Origin: Candidatus Borrarchaeum weybense
GTDB lineage: Archaea > Asgardarchaeota > Sifarchaeia > Borrarchaeales > Borrarchaeaceae
NCBI GenBank assembly: GCA_019057385.1
Contig: JAHQJS010000004.1
Span: 884,727 to 948,726, forward strand
Reading direction: 5' to 3'
DNA: 64,000 nt
Shown here one piece after another: positions 8,753 to 17,428 of the stretch (its first letter is position 1; every line of letters begins with the position of its first letter). The position numbers and the translations under genes were made by a program. The notes beneath the pieces were generated by a model that did not search any database, was not told the DNA's origin, and worked only from the letters and a program-made list of their open reading frames with translations.

Positions 8753-9718
8753 ATGGATGAAACTTTAGGGATTAAGAAGAAACGCCCATCTAACTACGAC
8801 AAGGACTCCTGTACTAGAGCCTATTGTATTGAATGCGGTTCAACTGATGTGATTTGTGATGAGGCTCGTGGTGAGATCATCTGTAACAAATGTGGATTGG
8901 TTATTGAAGAACATATGATGGATCTGGGGCCTGAATGGCGCAGTTACACGGCAGAAGAACGAAAGAAAAGAAGTCGTGTAGGAAGCCCTGTTAATTATTC
9001 CATTCACGATAAAGGTTTATCTACTATGATTGGTCCTGAGGACAAAGACTTCTATGGAAAAAAACTTGCACCTAGTCGACGAGCTGAAATTTATCGTCTG
9101 CGAAAGTGGCAACGACGTACTAGGACGCATAGTTCTCGCGAGCGAAACCTCATTCAAGCACTGAGTGAGTTGGATCGCTTGACGAGTCAAATGGGTATTC
9201 CACGATCAATTAAAGAAGAGGCTGCGATTATTTATCGAAAAGCATTGGAAAAACGAATGAGTCGCGGTACAACCATTGAAGTCATGGTTGCAGCTACCTT
9301 GTATGCGGCCTGTCGCATCAGAAAAATTCCTCGGACCTTAGATGAAGTTGCAGAAAACTCACGCATTAATAAAAAACAACTAGGACAGTGTTTCAGACAG
9401 CTCGTGAGAACTATTGATGTGGCAATTCCTATCAGTACACCAATTGACTTTATCTCTCGCTTTTCAAATGAATTAGGGCTTTCAGGAAAAGTGTCGGGGC
9501 GGGCTATTAAAATTCTTGAAACGGCTAAAAAAGCCGGGATCACTGCTGGAAAGGATCCAACCGGACTGGCCGCAGCAGCTCTCTATATCTCTGGAATATT
9601 AGAAGATGAACGACGAACACAACGCGAAATTGCACGAGTTGCACGAGTCACAGAAGTGACAGTCAGAAACCGCTACAAAGAGTTAGTTAAAAACCTTCAA
9701 ATCGCAGTTGCCGTATAA
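8753..9718 (+). CDS. tfb: transcription initiation factor IIB (TFB)
   Basis: A 321-residue archaeal TFIIB that bridges TBP-bound promoter DNA and RNA polymerase. The N-terminal zinc ribbon has C25, C28, C44 and C47 ('YCIECGS', 'IICNKCG'). The B-reader/linker region follows at about 55-110 ('LGPEWRSY', 'KLAPSRRAEIYRLRKWQRRT'), and two cyclin-like repeats fill 115-321. The second repeat ends with 'RTQREIARVARVTEVTVRNR', the helix-turn-helix that reads the BRE. Length and order are normal. It is monocistronic with a strong T-run after the stop. Asgard genomes often have several TFBs; only one is visible here. Confidence 0.96.
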   Translation: MDETLGIKKKRPSNYDKDSCTRAYCIECGSTDVICDEARGEIICNKCGLVIEEHMMDLGPEWRSYTAEERKKRSRVGSPVNYSIHDKGLSTMIGPEDKDFYGKKLAPSRRAEIYRLRKWQRRTRTHSSRERNLIQALSELDRLTSQMGIPRSIKEEAAIIYRKALEKRMSRGTTIEVMVAATLYAACRIRKIPRTLDEVAENSRINKKQLGQCFRQLVRTIDVAIPISTPIDFISRFSNELGLSGKVSGRAIKILETAKKAGITAGKDPTGLAAAALYISGILEDERRTQREIARVARVTEVTVRNRYKELVKNLQIAVAV

Positions 9719-9728
9719 CCTCTATAAC

Positions 9729-9752
9729 ACTATACTTTTTTTTATTATTTCT
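9729..9752 (+). terminator. T-run terminator after TFB
   Basis: A TTTTTTTTT tract followed by TTATTTCTT lies 12-30 bp after the TFB stop, as expected for factor-independent archaeal termination. It also faces the convergent gene at 9792. Confidence 0.5.
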
Positions 9753-9791
9753 TAAGAAAAACGGCGGTGGATCTGTTTTAAGATGATTCGT

Positions 9792-10493
9792 TCACGATTC
9801 TAGAACATCCATCTCATTGAAAGATTTTCCTAAAGAATTATGCTCCATATGTTCTCGTTTCAGGATTTCTGTTGGATTATCATCTTGTTCTGAATGTCCA
9901 ACTGTCCTAAATCCTAAAGATTCGAAAAATAGATAGGCTGCTCTATTTCTTAAAAAGACCTCTGCAAGCAATGGTTTACTTGTAATTAGGCTTTTAACTA
10001 ATTGTGTCCCAATTTTTTTTCCTCGAAATTGTTTTTCAACAAAGATCCTTAATACCTCTACGTGATCTGGAGATTCAAAAGCTAACATCGCACCCTTAAT
10101 CTCATTTGAGTGTTCAGCGACATATACCCAGTATAAATTATCAGGGACGTTCAATGCACCTTTCAAATAAGTTACGTCAATATCTGAAAAAAAATCTCTT
10201 AGAACTTCAAGATCTGACTTTATAATAGTTCTTACGCGTAATTTATCTTCTTTAGGTTCATCGTGTTCCCATATACCAAAAATATACCCGTCGGAATGCT
10301 TCTCTCTTGGGCAATATAAAGCACGTCTTCTGCCATCCCAGAATGTATATCGTCTTAATACTAATGCACGCCTGTCAAGGCTTCTTAAATCTTTCCATAT
10401 TGTACTGTGTGATTTACCAATAAGCGTTTGCAATTGTTTTGGAGTTAAAGGTCCTTCACTGCGCAGTACATCGAGAATGGCATATCGAGCCAA
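9792..10493 (-). CDS. winged-helix DNA-binding domain fused to GNAT acetyltransferase
   Basis: A 233-residue protein. Residues 1-65 form a winged helix ('EGPLTPKQLQTLIGKSHSTI..DLRSLDRR'). Residues 80-220 form a GNAT N-acetyltransferase, with the acetyl-CoA-binding segment 'FRGKKIGTQLVKSL' matching the Q/RxxGxG/A motif and 'AAYLFFESLGFRTVG' as the usual C-terminal strand. Such fusions can couple acetyl-CoA or a small-molecule signal to transcription, but the target is unknown. The start is TTG 10493, preceded by AGGTGA; a strong TATA box TTTATATAT lies at about 10527-10535. It is transcribed in the same direction as, and downstream of, actin. Confidence 0.85.
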   Translation of the reverse strand: MARYAILDVLRSEGPLTPKQLQTLIGKSHSTIWKDLRSLDRRALVLRRYTFWDGRRRALYCPREKHSDGYIFGIWEHDEPKEDKLRVRTIIKSDLEVLRDFFSDIDVTYLKGALNVPDNLYWVYVAEHSNEIKGAMLAFESPDHVEVLRIFVEKQFRGKKIGTQLVKSLITSKPLLAEVFLRNRAAYLFFESLGFRTVGHSEQDDNPTEILKREHMEHNSLGKSFNEMDVLES

Positions 10494-10655
10494 AGCATCA
10501 CCTGTTATGATTACAAATTCAAAAAAAATATATAAAGGCTTTGGATCGACTGATTACTTTTGCCATTCTCTGGCTCAAGATCAGCCGATCGGTAACCCAG
10601 AAATTCAGTTGCGCAGATGATAAAAAAACTATCGTATTCTTTAGGGGTTTTCCCT

Positions 10656-11795
10656 TTAGAAGCATCGATGAATGGCAGCGGCGCCCATGTCTTGGTATTC
10701 TTTTTTGGTCACCCACATTTTCTGGAAGGTCTTAAGTGACGATAGAATACTACCTCCGATCCAGACACTGTAGCGTCTCTCTGGTGGGGCAATGATTTTG
10801 ATCTCTACGCCTTCGGGTACCAGTTCGGTGAGTTCCTTGTGCATGCGTTCCTTTAGTCCGGGGAACATGGTGGAACCGCCTGATAACACGATGTTACCGT
10901 AGAGTTCGCGGCGCAAGTCGACGTCACATTTCATGATGGCTTGGTAGATGGCTTCGTCAATTGGTGAAGCTTCTAAGCCGATCACACCTGGGTTGAAGAA
11001 TACTTCGGGAGCCAAGAAACGTTCAGGACCGACCACTAAGGCCTGGCCATCTGGTAAGGTGTAGGTCTTTTCCATACCGGAGACTTTCTCCGCTAATTTC
11101 ATTTCCTTTTCTGGGTCGAGGGCCACGTAGCACAGTTTTTCCTTGATGTCACGAACAATCTCACGTTCGGCAGATGAGGTCAGTGAATAGCCTCGCTGTC
11201 GGAGCAGTCGTCGTAGATACTCGGTGAGGTCACGACCGGCTAAATCGACACGAGAGATGGCATGAGTGATGGCAAACCCTTCATAGATGGGCACGATGTG
11301 CGTTACTCCGTCACCGCTGTCGACTACGATACCGGTGGTTCTTCCGCTGGCATACAGACTCAATACTGCCTGCATGCTGACATACATGGCGGGTACATTA
11401 AAGGTCTCGAACATGACTTCGGTCATTTTCTCCCTGTTGACTTTCGGATTGAGAGGGGCTTCGGTCAGCAATACGGGATGTTCGTTAGGGTTAACGCGCA
11501 GGTCGTTATAGAAGGTGTAGTGCCAGATTTTTTCCATGGCATCCCAGTCGCTAATCACTCCATGCTCTACAGGGTAGATGAGCTTCAGTACACCTCTTAA
11601 GTTCAAAGCTTCTTCGCCGATATAGTACTCACGTACGTAATGTTCTACATCGGTCATAATGGATTTATATTTTGGGTAACCAATAAGCGTTGGGAAGACA
11701 CTCCTGGGCTGATCTTCACCGGCATAGCCGTTTTTGGACAGACCAGTCCCGTTATCAATCACCAATGGCTTTCCAGTTATTCCTTCTTCTTCCAA
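10656..11795 (-). CDS. Asgard actin (lokiactin-type)
   Basis: A 379-residue actin much closer to eukaryotic actin than to crenactin or MreB. It has phosphate-1 '[16 protein letters not shown]', the DNase-loop region '[16 protein letters not shown]', '[20 protein letters not shown]' (compare [15 protein letters not shown] in actin), phosphate-2 '[17 protein letters not shown]', the adenosine segment '[15 protein letters not shown]', and the terminal '[13 protein letters not shown]' with '[16 protein letters not shown]'. Length equals eukaryotic actin, so no insertions. It should polymerise with ATP; Asgard actins are known to form filaments and to bind profilin and gelsolin homologues. No such partner gene is within the window. 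G+C and codon use look higher than in flanking genes, as often seen for highly expressed genes. Confidence 0.97.
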   Translation of the reverse strand: MEEEGITGKPLVIDNGTGLSKNGYAGEDQPRSVFPTLIGYPKYKSIMTDVEHYVREYYIGEEALNLRGVLKLIYPVEHGVISDWDAMEKIWHYTFYNDLRVNPNEHPVLLTEAPLNPKVNREKMTEVMFETFNVPAMYVSMQAVLSLYASGRTTGIVVDSGDGVTHIVPIYEGFAITHAISRVDLAGRDLTEYLRRLLRQRGYSLTSSAEREIVRDIKEKLCYVALDPEKEMKLAEKVSGMEKTYTLPDGQALVVGPERFLAPEVFFNPGVIGLEASPIDEAIYQAIMKCDVDLRRELYGNIVLSGGSTMFPGLKERMHKELTELVPEGVEIKIIAPPERRYSVWIGGSILSSLKTFQKMWVTKKEYQDMGAAAIHRCF

Positions 11796-12253
11796 TGGTT
11801 TTCCTCCATATACTATTTTAATTTAGCTAATAAATTCTTATATTAATTGTTAGATTAAGAACTAATAGTGATTTTGCCCTGAATCTTGCGATTTTGTTTA
11901 TAAATGAAACGTGTTTCTAAATAAAACAACGCCGGCAAAAATAGATTTCACAATTATCTTGATCTCGTCCACAATTATTCACAATTATTAATAATTATTA
12001 ATAATTATTCACAATTTTTCTAAAACGAGAAACTCACACACGACATAGTGTTTCTATCCTCTAAATGTCACAAATTCCTTTTCCATCTATCTTCACCCTT
12101 TTTTAGTAGATTTAGATTATAAGCTGTAATTTCATTTTCTAAACGAACTCCTCTCTAAATAATAACTTCGAGTTTGAGAATCAAACCGTGGGGAATCTTA
12201 TGGAAAAATAGCAAATAGAATTAATTTACTTCAATTTTAAAAAATGCTTTAGT
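11796..12253. other. AT-rich gap between D-aminoacylase and actin genes
   Basis: 458 bp with no gene. It should hold the actin promoter at its left edge (minus strand). A low-complexity block at about 11960-12018 repeats ACAATTATT and AATTATTAATAATTATT several times, with mirror and inverted symmetry. Nothing else is recognised. The AT repeats could be a DNA-unwinding or protein-binding site, or simple drift. Confidence 0.5.
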
Positions 12254-13849
12254 TTAAAGATAGTCGGTCTTTCTGAGAACTTTCCCAGAAAGCGCTCCCG
12301 TATGTTTTCCCTCTTCAACAACAAGTTCTCCATTAACAATCACGAACTTTATACCTTTTGGAAACTGAAGGGGATTATTATAAGTTGCAGTATCGTTAAT
12401 CTCTGTGGCATCAAAGATTGTTATATCTGCAGCGAGTCCTGGCAGAATAAGTCCACGATCTTGCAATCCAATTTTTTGTGCTGGTAAAGAGGTCATCTTC
12501 CTGATCGCTTCAGGGAGTGTTAAAACAGCGTTTTCGCGAACATACTGTCTTAAAATTCTAGGGTATGAGGCAATAGCCCTGGGATGATATTTTCCAATAA
12601 TAATGCTATCTGTTCCAACCATTTGTACCTGGTGTTTCATAACAGTTTTTACATCGTCTTCGTCCATAAAAAAGAGCACCATAGATACTGCAGCGTCCTC
12701 TTCGATTAATAAATTAAAAGCTGTCTCTGCAGGATCATTTGTTCCCTTCATTTCAGCAATTTCTGAGAGCGTTTTTCCTTCCAAATCCTTATTCTGGTCA
12801 GTCTTTACTGAAGTTATTAGTATTCCATCCCATCCAGATGCCTTAGCATAGTTATCCCAATCGTTTCCTTCTTTTATTTCTTTTTTTATCTGCTCTCTAG
12901 TTTCTTGATCTTTTAATCTTTGAATTAATTTCTCTTTGCCACCTACGTGAACCCAAGGAGGAAGAATAGCGGTTAATGTTGTGCTTCCCGCAGTATATGG
13001 GTATTGATCCACCGTTATATCGATGTCTATTGCTCTGGCATCTTCCACCAGTTTGAGAGTTTGAGTAACTTTTCCCCAGTTTTGTTTCCCCGCTGCTTTA
13101 AAATGCGATATTTCTATTGGAATTCCGGTTTCTTTTCCAATTTTAACAACTTCATGGATTGATTCTATCACTTTATCGCTTTCATTTCGCATATGGATGC
13201 TCAAAAAGCCATCATAACTATTTGCAACTTTGCAGAGTTCAATAATTTCTTCTGTTGAAGCAAAAGTAAGAGGAGGGTAAATTAAACCTGTTGAAAACGA
13301 AAATGCGCCATCATCAAAGCATTTAGCAACACTTTGTTTCATTTCTTCCATTTCTATGGTTGTTGGAGGTCTATTTTCCATACCCATAGTGCAAAATCGG
13401 ATGACTCCATGTCCAACTGAACTTGCAATGTTCACAGCTACGCCTTGAATTTCAAATACTGCTAAATATTCAGCTAATGTATTCCAATTCCATTCTACGC
13501 CTGTATTTCCTAAAACCCCCATAACTAATTGTTTGTACTCTTCCTTGCATTCTTCCTTAATAGGTGCCACAGAAAAGCCACATTGCCCAATCAACTCAGT
13601 AGTGACACCTTGAAGTACTTTTTCGTCAGCAGTTGGGCGTTCTAACCACACAATATCTGAGTGTGAGTGAATGTCGATAAAACCCGGTGCAACAATAAGT
13701 TTTTCAGCGTCAATTTTTCGTCTAGAGTTAGATGTCGAGACTTTACCAATTTTTACAATCTTTCCATTCTCAATGGCGATATCGCCCTTAAACCAAGGAT
13801 TACCAGTTCCATTAATGATTCTACCATTTTTTACAATCATATCAAACAA
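12254..13849 (-). CDS. N-acyl-D-amino-acid deacylase (D-aminoacylase family amidohydrolase)
   Basis: A 531-residue metal-dependent amidohydrolase. It begins 'IVKNGRIINGTGNPWFKGDI' and has the metal site 'GFIDIHSHSD' (H61, H63), 'TTELIGQCGFS' with the bridging cysteine typical of D-aminoacylases, 'IEISHFKAAG' (His), 'YPYTAGSTTL' and 'VGTDS' with the catalytic Asp. The C-terminal 'LILPGLAADITIFDA' closes the small beta domain. It would remove acyl groups from N-acyl-D-amino acids in the cytosol, perhaps to use D-amino acids or peptides; dihydropyrimidinase-like activity cannot be excluded. It stands alone between gaps. Confidence 0.88.
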   Translation of the reverse strand: MFDMIVKNGRIINGTGNPWFKGDIAIENGKIVKIGKVSTSNSRRKIDAEKLIVAPGFIDIHSHSDIVWLERPTADEKVLQGVTTELIGQCGFSVAPIKEECKEEYKQLVMGVLGNTGVEWNWNTLAEYLAVFEIQGVAVNIASSVGHGVIRFCTMGMENRPPTTIEMEEMKQSVAKCFDDGAFSFSTGLIYPPLTFASTEEIIELCKVANSYDGFLSIHMRNESDKVIESIHEVVKIGKETGIPIEISHFKAAGKQNWGKVTQTLKLVEDARAIDIDITVDQYPYTAGSTTLTAILPPWVHVGGKEKLIQRLKDQETREQIKKEIKEGNDWDNYAKASGWDGILITSVKTDQNKDLEGKTLSEIAEMKGTNDPAETAFNLLIEEDAAVSMVLFFMDEDDVKTVMKHQVQMVGTDSIIIGKYHPRAIASYPRILRQYVRENAVLTLPEAIRKMTSLPAQKIGLQDRGLILPGLAADITIFDATEINDTATYNNPLQFPKGIKFVIVNGELVVEEGKHTGALSGKVLRKTDYL

Positions 13850-13968
13850 GATTTTTCACCAATGGTTTCAATTTCAATGAAAACAGTGCGTAAAAGAGAT
13901 CGATGAGTTATTCGTTAGATGCTAGGAATTGGAACCCCCATCGCGGTCATTGCTCCTGTCAAAACAAC

Positions 13969-14112
13969 TCATAATGTCGTTCCACGCATAAAAAAGTTTG
14001 GATCAGCATTTAAAACATTTTCATATTCTTTTATAGCTTTTTCATACTCTCCTTGATTGAGATATTCTTCACGTTTTTCAAGATAAGCTTCTGGTGACTC
14101 ATTTGTAAACAT
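13969..14112 (-). CDS. short TPR-like protein (47 aa), possibly truncated
   Basis: An ORF of 48 codons with a good ribosome site (GAGGAG about 11 nt upstream). It reads 'AYLEKREEYLNQGEYEKAIK' and 'EYENVLNADPNF', one tetratricopeptide-like helix pair, then ends after 'MRGTTL'. It lies just beyond the right end of the tnpB element and may be the N-terminal remnant of a longer TPR protein cut by an insertion or deletion. It could also be a genuine small protein. Confidence 0.5.
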   Translation of the reverse strand: MFTNESPEAYLEKREEYLNQGEYEKAIKEYENVLNADPNFFMRGTTL

Positions 14113-14161
14113 GATTATGTTACTCCTCTCACTATGCTTGACAACAATATGTCTGAACTAA

Positions 14162-14320
14162 GTGAACTACCCCACCCTGACGGATGGAGCTTCCTGCGAG
14201 TCCTCCGAACCATATCCACGAATAGGACTGGGTACTTTCGTTTTACCTTTGGCTGTGTGTCGCAGATTATCAAGAAACACTTGATAGCCCGTCCACTTGG
14301 CATTCTGTGATAGGAAACGT
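14162..14320 (-). ncRNA. candidate omega-RNA at the tnpB 3' end
   Basis: By analogy with known IS605 TnpB systems the guide-RNA scaffold overlaps the last part of tnpB and ends at the right end, with the guide taken from flanking DNA beyond 14162. The terminal hairpin is visible here, but the 5' limit is a guess. Confidence 0.35.
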
Positions 14321-15447
14321 TTCATAAGCACCACACAACTATTTTTGTCTCTGGCAATCACGTTACCACACTCACAGTTCATAACTCGTTCCCACAACGG
14401 CATATAATGGAGTTTACCACACATATAACACTCTCTGGAGGTATTGCGTTCGTCAAATTCTATTAGTCTTTTACCTACTCGTTTCGATTTGTAGGTTAGA
14501 AACTGTACGAACCGCCCCAGCGTACCCGTGCTCTGTGTAGCGCGGTTTAACCCCGATCTCATAAAATTTGGCACCTTCGTTGACTGTGCCATGGCTTTGA
14601 CCTGCAGTTCACCCACGATAAGCGTATTCGCCTTGGTGTTGTTCACTACCTTCGTGCTGAGTTTGTGCTGGAAATCCTTTAGTTGATCATCACGTTTCCG
14701 CTCGTACTTGCGTTTGATACGGTTGAAGAACTTCCACTTGTTGCTGAATTTCTTGCACCTATCCCGCCGTGCTTGTATCTTTGCGATTTTTTGATTCCAG
14801 TATTTATCGGGACGCTGGTTGTTCACCACCAAGAATTTCCCCTGAGAATTGACAGCCGTAATGATATGGGTAATTCCCAGATCAATGGCCTGATACCGTC
14901 CGTTATCCATAAAGAGCGGTTCTTCCATCTCGTACGTGATAGTCACAAAATACCGCTTGTTCTGCTCAGAAATGGCGACTTGTTTTACCTTCTTATCATC
15001 AAAAAAGAATTTCGCAGGGATGGCAAACTCCAAAGGTAGATCATTGTAGTTATGGGAAAAGGAGACTTTTCCGTGTTCTAACTTGAACCCCGACTGGTTA
15101 TAAACCATCGTAGTGAAATACTGCTTGCCTTTGAATCGCGGGAGTCTAGCATCGGCGTGTCCATTTTTTCGCAGGGCAAAGAACGACTCATAATCGGCGG
15201 CTAACGTCCTCAAAACATACTGTAAGACCTTCGAATATACCCAGCTATATTCCGGGTAGTGCTTTTTAATTATTGGCAGGTCGTTTTGCTGTTTTCGATA
15301 AGTCACGCCCTTAATGCCGTGTCTATAGGCGTCCCTTCGCTCGGCAAGGGCAAAATTATAGATGAGTCTGCACTTCTCCGAGAGTTTCCAAAGCACTTCT
15401 TCCTGTTCTAGTGTCGGAAAGATCCTAATTTTCTGTGTCAGTCTCAT
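14167..15447 (-). CDS. tnpB: TnpB RNA-guided endonuclease (IS605 OrfB)
   Basis: A 426-residue TnpB. It starts 'MRLTQKIRIFPTLEQEEVLW', the standard N-terminal helix-turn-helix of OrfB. The RuvC nuclease looks intact: Asp189 in 'AIDLGIT', Glu280 in 'LIVGELQV' and Asp367 in 'IARDKNS'. A zinc finger with four cysteines ('CYMCGKLHY', 'NCECGN') lies between the last two, as in active TnpB. Family knowledge: TnpB cuts DNA next to a target motif using an omega-RNA from the element's right end. ATG 15447 is preferred over GTG 15456. The gene may therefore be a working nuclease that protects or spreads the element. Confidence 0.93.
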   Translation of the reverse strand: MRLTQKIRIFPTLEQEEVLWKLSEKCRLIYNFALAERRDAYRHGIKGVTYRKQQNDLPIIKKHYPEYSWVYSKVLQYVLRTLAADYESFFALRKNGHADARLPRFKGKQYFTTMVYNQSGFKLEHGKVSFSHNYNDLPLEFAIPAKFFFDDKKVKQVAISEQNKRYFVTITYEMEEPLFMDNGRYQAIDLGITHIITAVNSQGKFLVVNNQRPDKYWNQKIAKIQARRDRCKKFSNKWKFFNRIKRKYERKRDDQLKDFQHKLSTKVVNNTKANTLIVGELQVKAMAQSTKVPNFMRSGLNRATQSTGTLGRFVQFLTYKSKRVGKRLIEFDERNTSRECYMCGKLHYMPLWERVMNCECGNVIARDKNSCVVLMKRFLSQNAKWTGYQVFLDNLRHTAKGKTKVPSPIRGYGSEDSQEAPSVRVG

Positions 15448-15718
15448 GGGCTTCACGCAGACTCTGGTATCAGTATTTCTACCCCAAAAAACTATATAAA
15501 ACTAGTGGCTTTCATCCCCCCAGCAGTCGGAAGGGGACTTCCCGCTGAACTAATTAAAAAACAATTTGCATTATAAGTTTGCACGATGCCCCTCTAATTC
15601 TGATAGCAACTATTTTTATTGAAATTATATTAGAATACGTATACAAGGAAAAGAAGTGATTCAAATCTACATTATTTTTAAATTCAATGAGGGCAGGGTT
15701 AGCGTGAGGAGATAATTG

Positions 15719-16249
15719 ATGCATCTGTTATTCAAGATAGTGGTAGTAGGAGATGGAGCCGTAGGAAAAACAACTTTGGCAACTCATTTCGTTAAGGGTA
15801 AATTCATAGAGTATTACAAAATGACTATCGGTGTAGATTTTTTTGTGAAAGACGTTCAAATCGGAGAAGATCTGATCAAACTTCAAATCTGGGACACAGC
15901 TGGTCAAGAAAGGTTTGCCTTTATTCGTCCAACGTATTATTCAGGCACCAGTGGAGGATTCATGGTATTTGATGTAAATCGGAGCGAATCCTTTAAAAGT
16001 CTTGATAAGTGGCTCAAAGAGATTCACACGAATTGTGGAAAGATTCCACTTCTTTTGTTAGGCAATAAAATTGATTTAGATATGCGACAAGTAAAAAAAT
16101 CACAAGCTGAAAAATATGCGAAGAAAAATGATCTCCTATATTACGAAACATCCGCAAAAACAGGTGAACAGGTCTTTGACGTATTTTCTGAATTAGCTAA
16201 CATTTTGTACACCAGATACAAAGTAAAAGTTAAGGATAAGTCAAGTTAA
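15719..16249 (+). CDS. Rab/Ras-family small GTPase, canonical
   Basis: A 176-residue small GTPase of eukaryotic Rab type. It has the P-loop 'GDGAVGKTT', switch I 'YYKMTIGVDFFVK' with the conserved Thr, switch II 'WDTAGQERFAFIRPTYYSG' with the catalytic Gln, 'NKIDL' (G4) and 'ETSAKTG' (G5). The WDTAGQE sequence and the following Arg-Phe are Rab-like. There is no C-terminal prenylation cysteine, so membrane attachment by lipid is unlikely. ATG 15719 follows a GAGGAG ribosome site. Compare the two atypical GTPases at 46531 and 48052, which lack the Gln. Confidence 0.95.
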   Translation: MHLLFKIVVVGDGAVGKTTLATHFVKGKFIEYYKMTIGVDFFVKDVQIGEDLIKLQIWDTAGQERFAFIRPTYYSGTSGGFMVFDVNRSESFKSLDKWLKEIHTNCGKIPLLLLGNKIDLDMRQVKKSQAEKYAKKNDLLYYETSAKTGEQVFDVFSELANILYTRYKVKVKDKSS

Positions 16250-16622
16250 ATTCAATTTCATAAACAGAAAACCAATATTTACTTTTTAATTATTTTCAAT
16301 TTAGAATACAAGTATATTTTGACAAGTCAATTTCACAATTATACTTATAATGGAGTATTCTGAAAAAATATTAGACAAAAATTGGCGACAGAAAAGAGAT
16401 ATTGACTGTATAATTGATCACTTCAGTCTAATATCTTAACTAAATATCTTGGATGGTGTTAAAAAAAAGAAGACGCGTCACTAATTATTATGTTTGCTTC
16501 TTGCTGCTTAAAAGATGTGATTGTTGATAGTGTGAGGTGCAAACACAATAAGTTTCTCTGAAAGTCAATTTTTGCTAATAAACAAACAACAAGAAACATA
16601 AAAAAAGAATGGAAAGATTATT
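16250..16622. other. 373-bp gap with one long inverted repeat
   Basis: No gene is supported. ATATTAGAC (near 16368) and its exact complement GTCTAATAT (near 16427) could pair as a stem with a ~50-nt loop. A 29-codon ORF at 16349-16438 has no recognisable features. The promoter of the KaiC-like gene should lie in the right half. Confidence 0.4.
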
Positions 16623-17378
16623 TTGAAGAGAATACATACTGGAATTAAAGGGCTCGATAATTTAATTGAAGGAGGCATTCCAGAAGGATGGGGTGTTCTT
16701 TTGACAGGCCCTACCGGGACAGGGAAGACAACTCTCGCTATACAATATTTGTATAACGGCTATAAAGACTATAATGAACCAGGAGTATATATCAGTCTAG
16801 AAGAAGATGTTCAGGATATCCTAAAAGTGATGGCTACATTCAATTGGGATTTAAACACTCTGCAAAGGGAAAAAAAACTAGTAATGATTAATGCTATTCC
16901 AAAAAAATCTCCCGATGCGACAGAGTACGTGATTAAAGCTCCTCTATTCTCTCAAACTTTCAGTTTTGAATCAATTTGTTCGTTATTAGAAGAAAAAATC
17001 AATGAAATAAACGCAACCCGCGTTGTTATTGATGGTTTAAGCGCACTAGCGCTTCTATATCAAGATGACTTTAAAATTCGGCAAGGTCTTTTGGATATGA
17101 CAAATACAATTCGCTCCTCAGGTTGCACGACGATTTATACAACAGAGATTCCTGAGGGATCGGTTGGAATCAGCAGATTTGGAGTCGAAGAATTCATTAC
17201 ACACGGTGTAATAATCCTCTATTATGTTCGAGAAGGAGGGAAAAGAACCCGCGCCATAGAGATTCGGAAGATGCGTGGTACCAGGCATGATCAATCATTG
17301 CATCCCTATGAAATTGCAGAAAAAGGAATTGATGTATTTTCCGAAGAAATAGCATTTTTAAGAGATAATTTATTATGA
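16623..17378 (+). CDS. KaiC-like RecA-superfamily ATPase
   Basis: A 251-residue single-domain KaiC/RadA-like ATPase. It starts with the family phrase 'GIKGLDNLIEGGIPEG', then Walker A 'GPTGTGKTT', 'YISLEED', Walker B 'VVIDGLSAL' and the C-terminal 'IRKMRGTRHDQSLHPYEI', which is diagnostic of KaiC domains. Such archaeal proteins are thought to work in signal transduction, sometimes with motility or two-component modules. It is followed after 50 bp by a second, diverged KaiC-like gene with a receiver domain, and the two probably form an operon. TTG is the likely start. Confidence 0.9.
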   Translation: MKRIHTGIKGLDNLIEGGIPEGWGVLLTGPTGTGKTTLAIQYLYNGYKDYNEPGVYISLEEDVQDILKVMATFNWDLNTLQREKKLVMINAIPKKSPDATEYVIKAPLFSQTFSFESICSLLEEKINEINATRVVIDGLSALALLYQDDFKIRQGLLDMTNTIRSSGCTTIYTTEIPEGSVGISRFGVEEFITHGVIILYYVREGGKRTRAIEIRKMRGTRHDQSLHPYEIAEKGIDVFSEEIAFLRDNLL

Positions 17379-17428
17379 AAAACAATATGCTATAAGAAGA
17401 TATACTCTACAATGTCTTGGTGGGATTA

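Larger units (their letters stand above)
14162..15545 (-). mobile_element. IS605-family element with tnpB only
   Basis: The element contains one gene, tnpB, and no tnpA. On the minus strand the right end is the hairpin CCATCC-GTCA-GGGTGG, then GGTAGTTCAC, ending at 14162; the tnpB stop codon lies inside this right end, as is usual in the family. The left end is a hairpin near 15510-15545 (CCCCTTCCGACTGCTGGGGG). Left-edge position is approximate. Transposition would need a TnpA acting in trans. Confidence 0.75.

Noticed and set aside
11960..12018. AT-rich repeats as a replication origin
   Set aside because: No Orc1/Cdc6 gene or ORB-like motif nearby; low-complexity AT sequence is common here.
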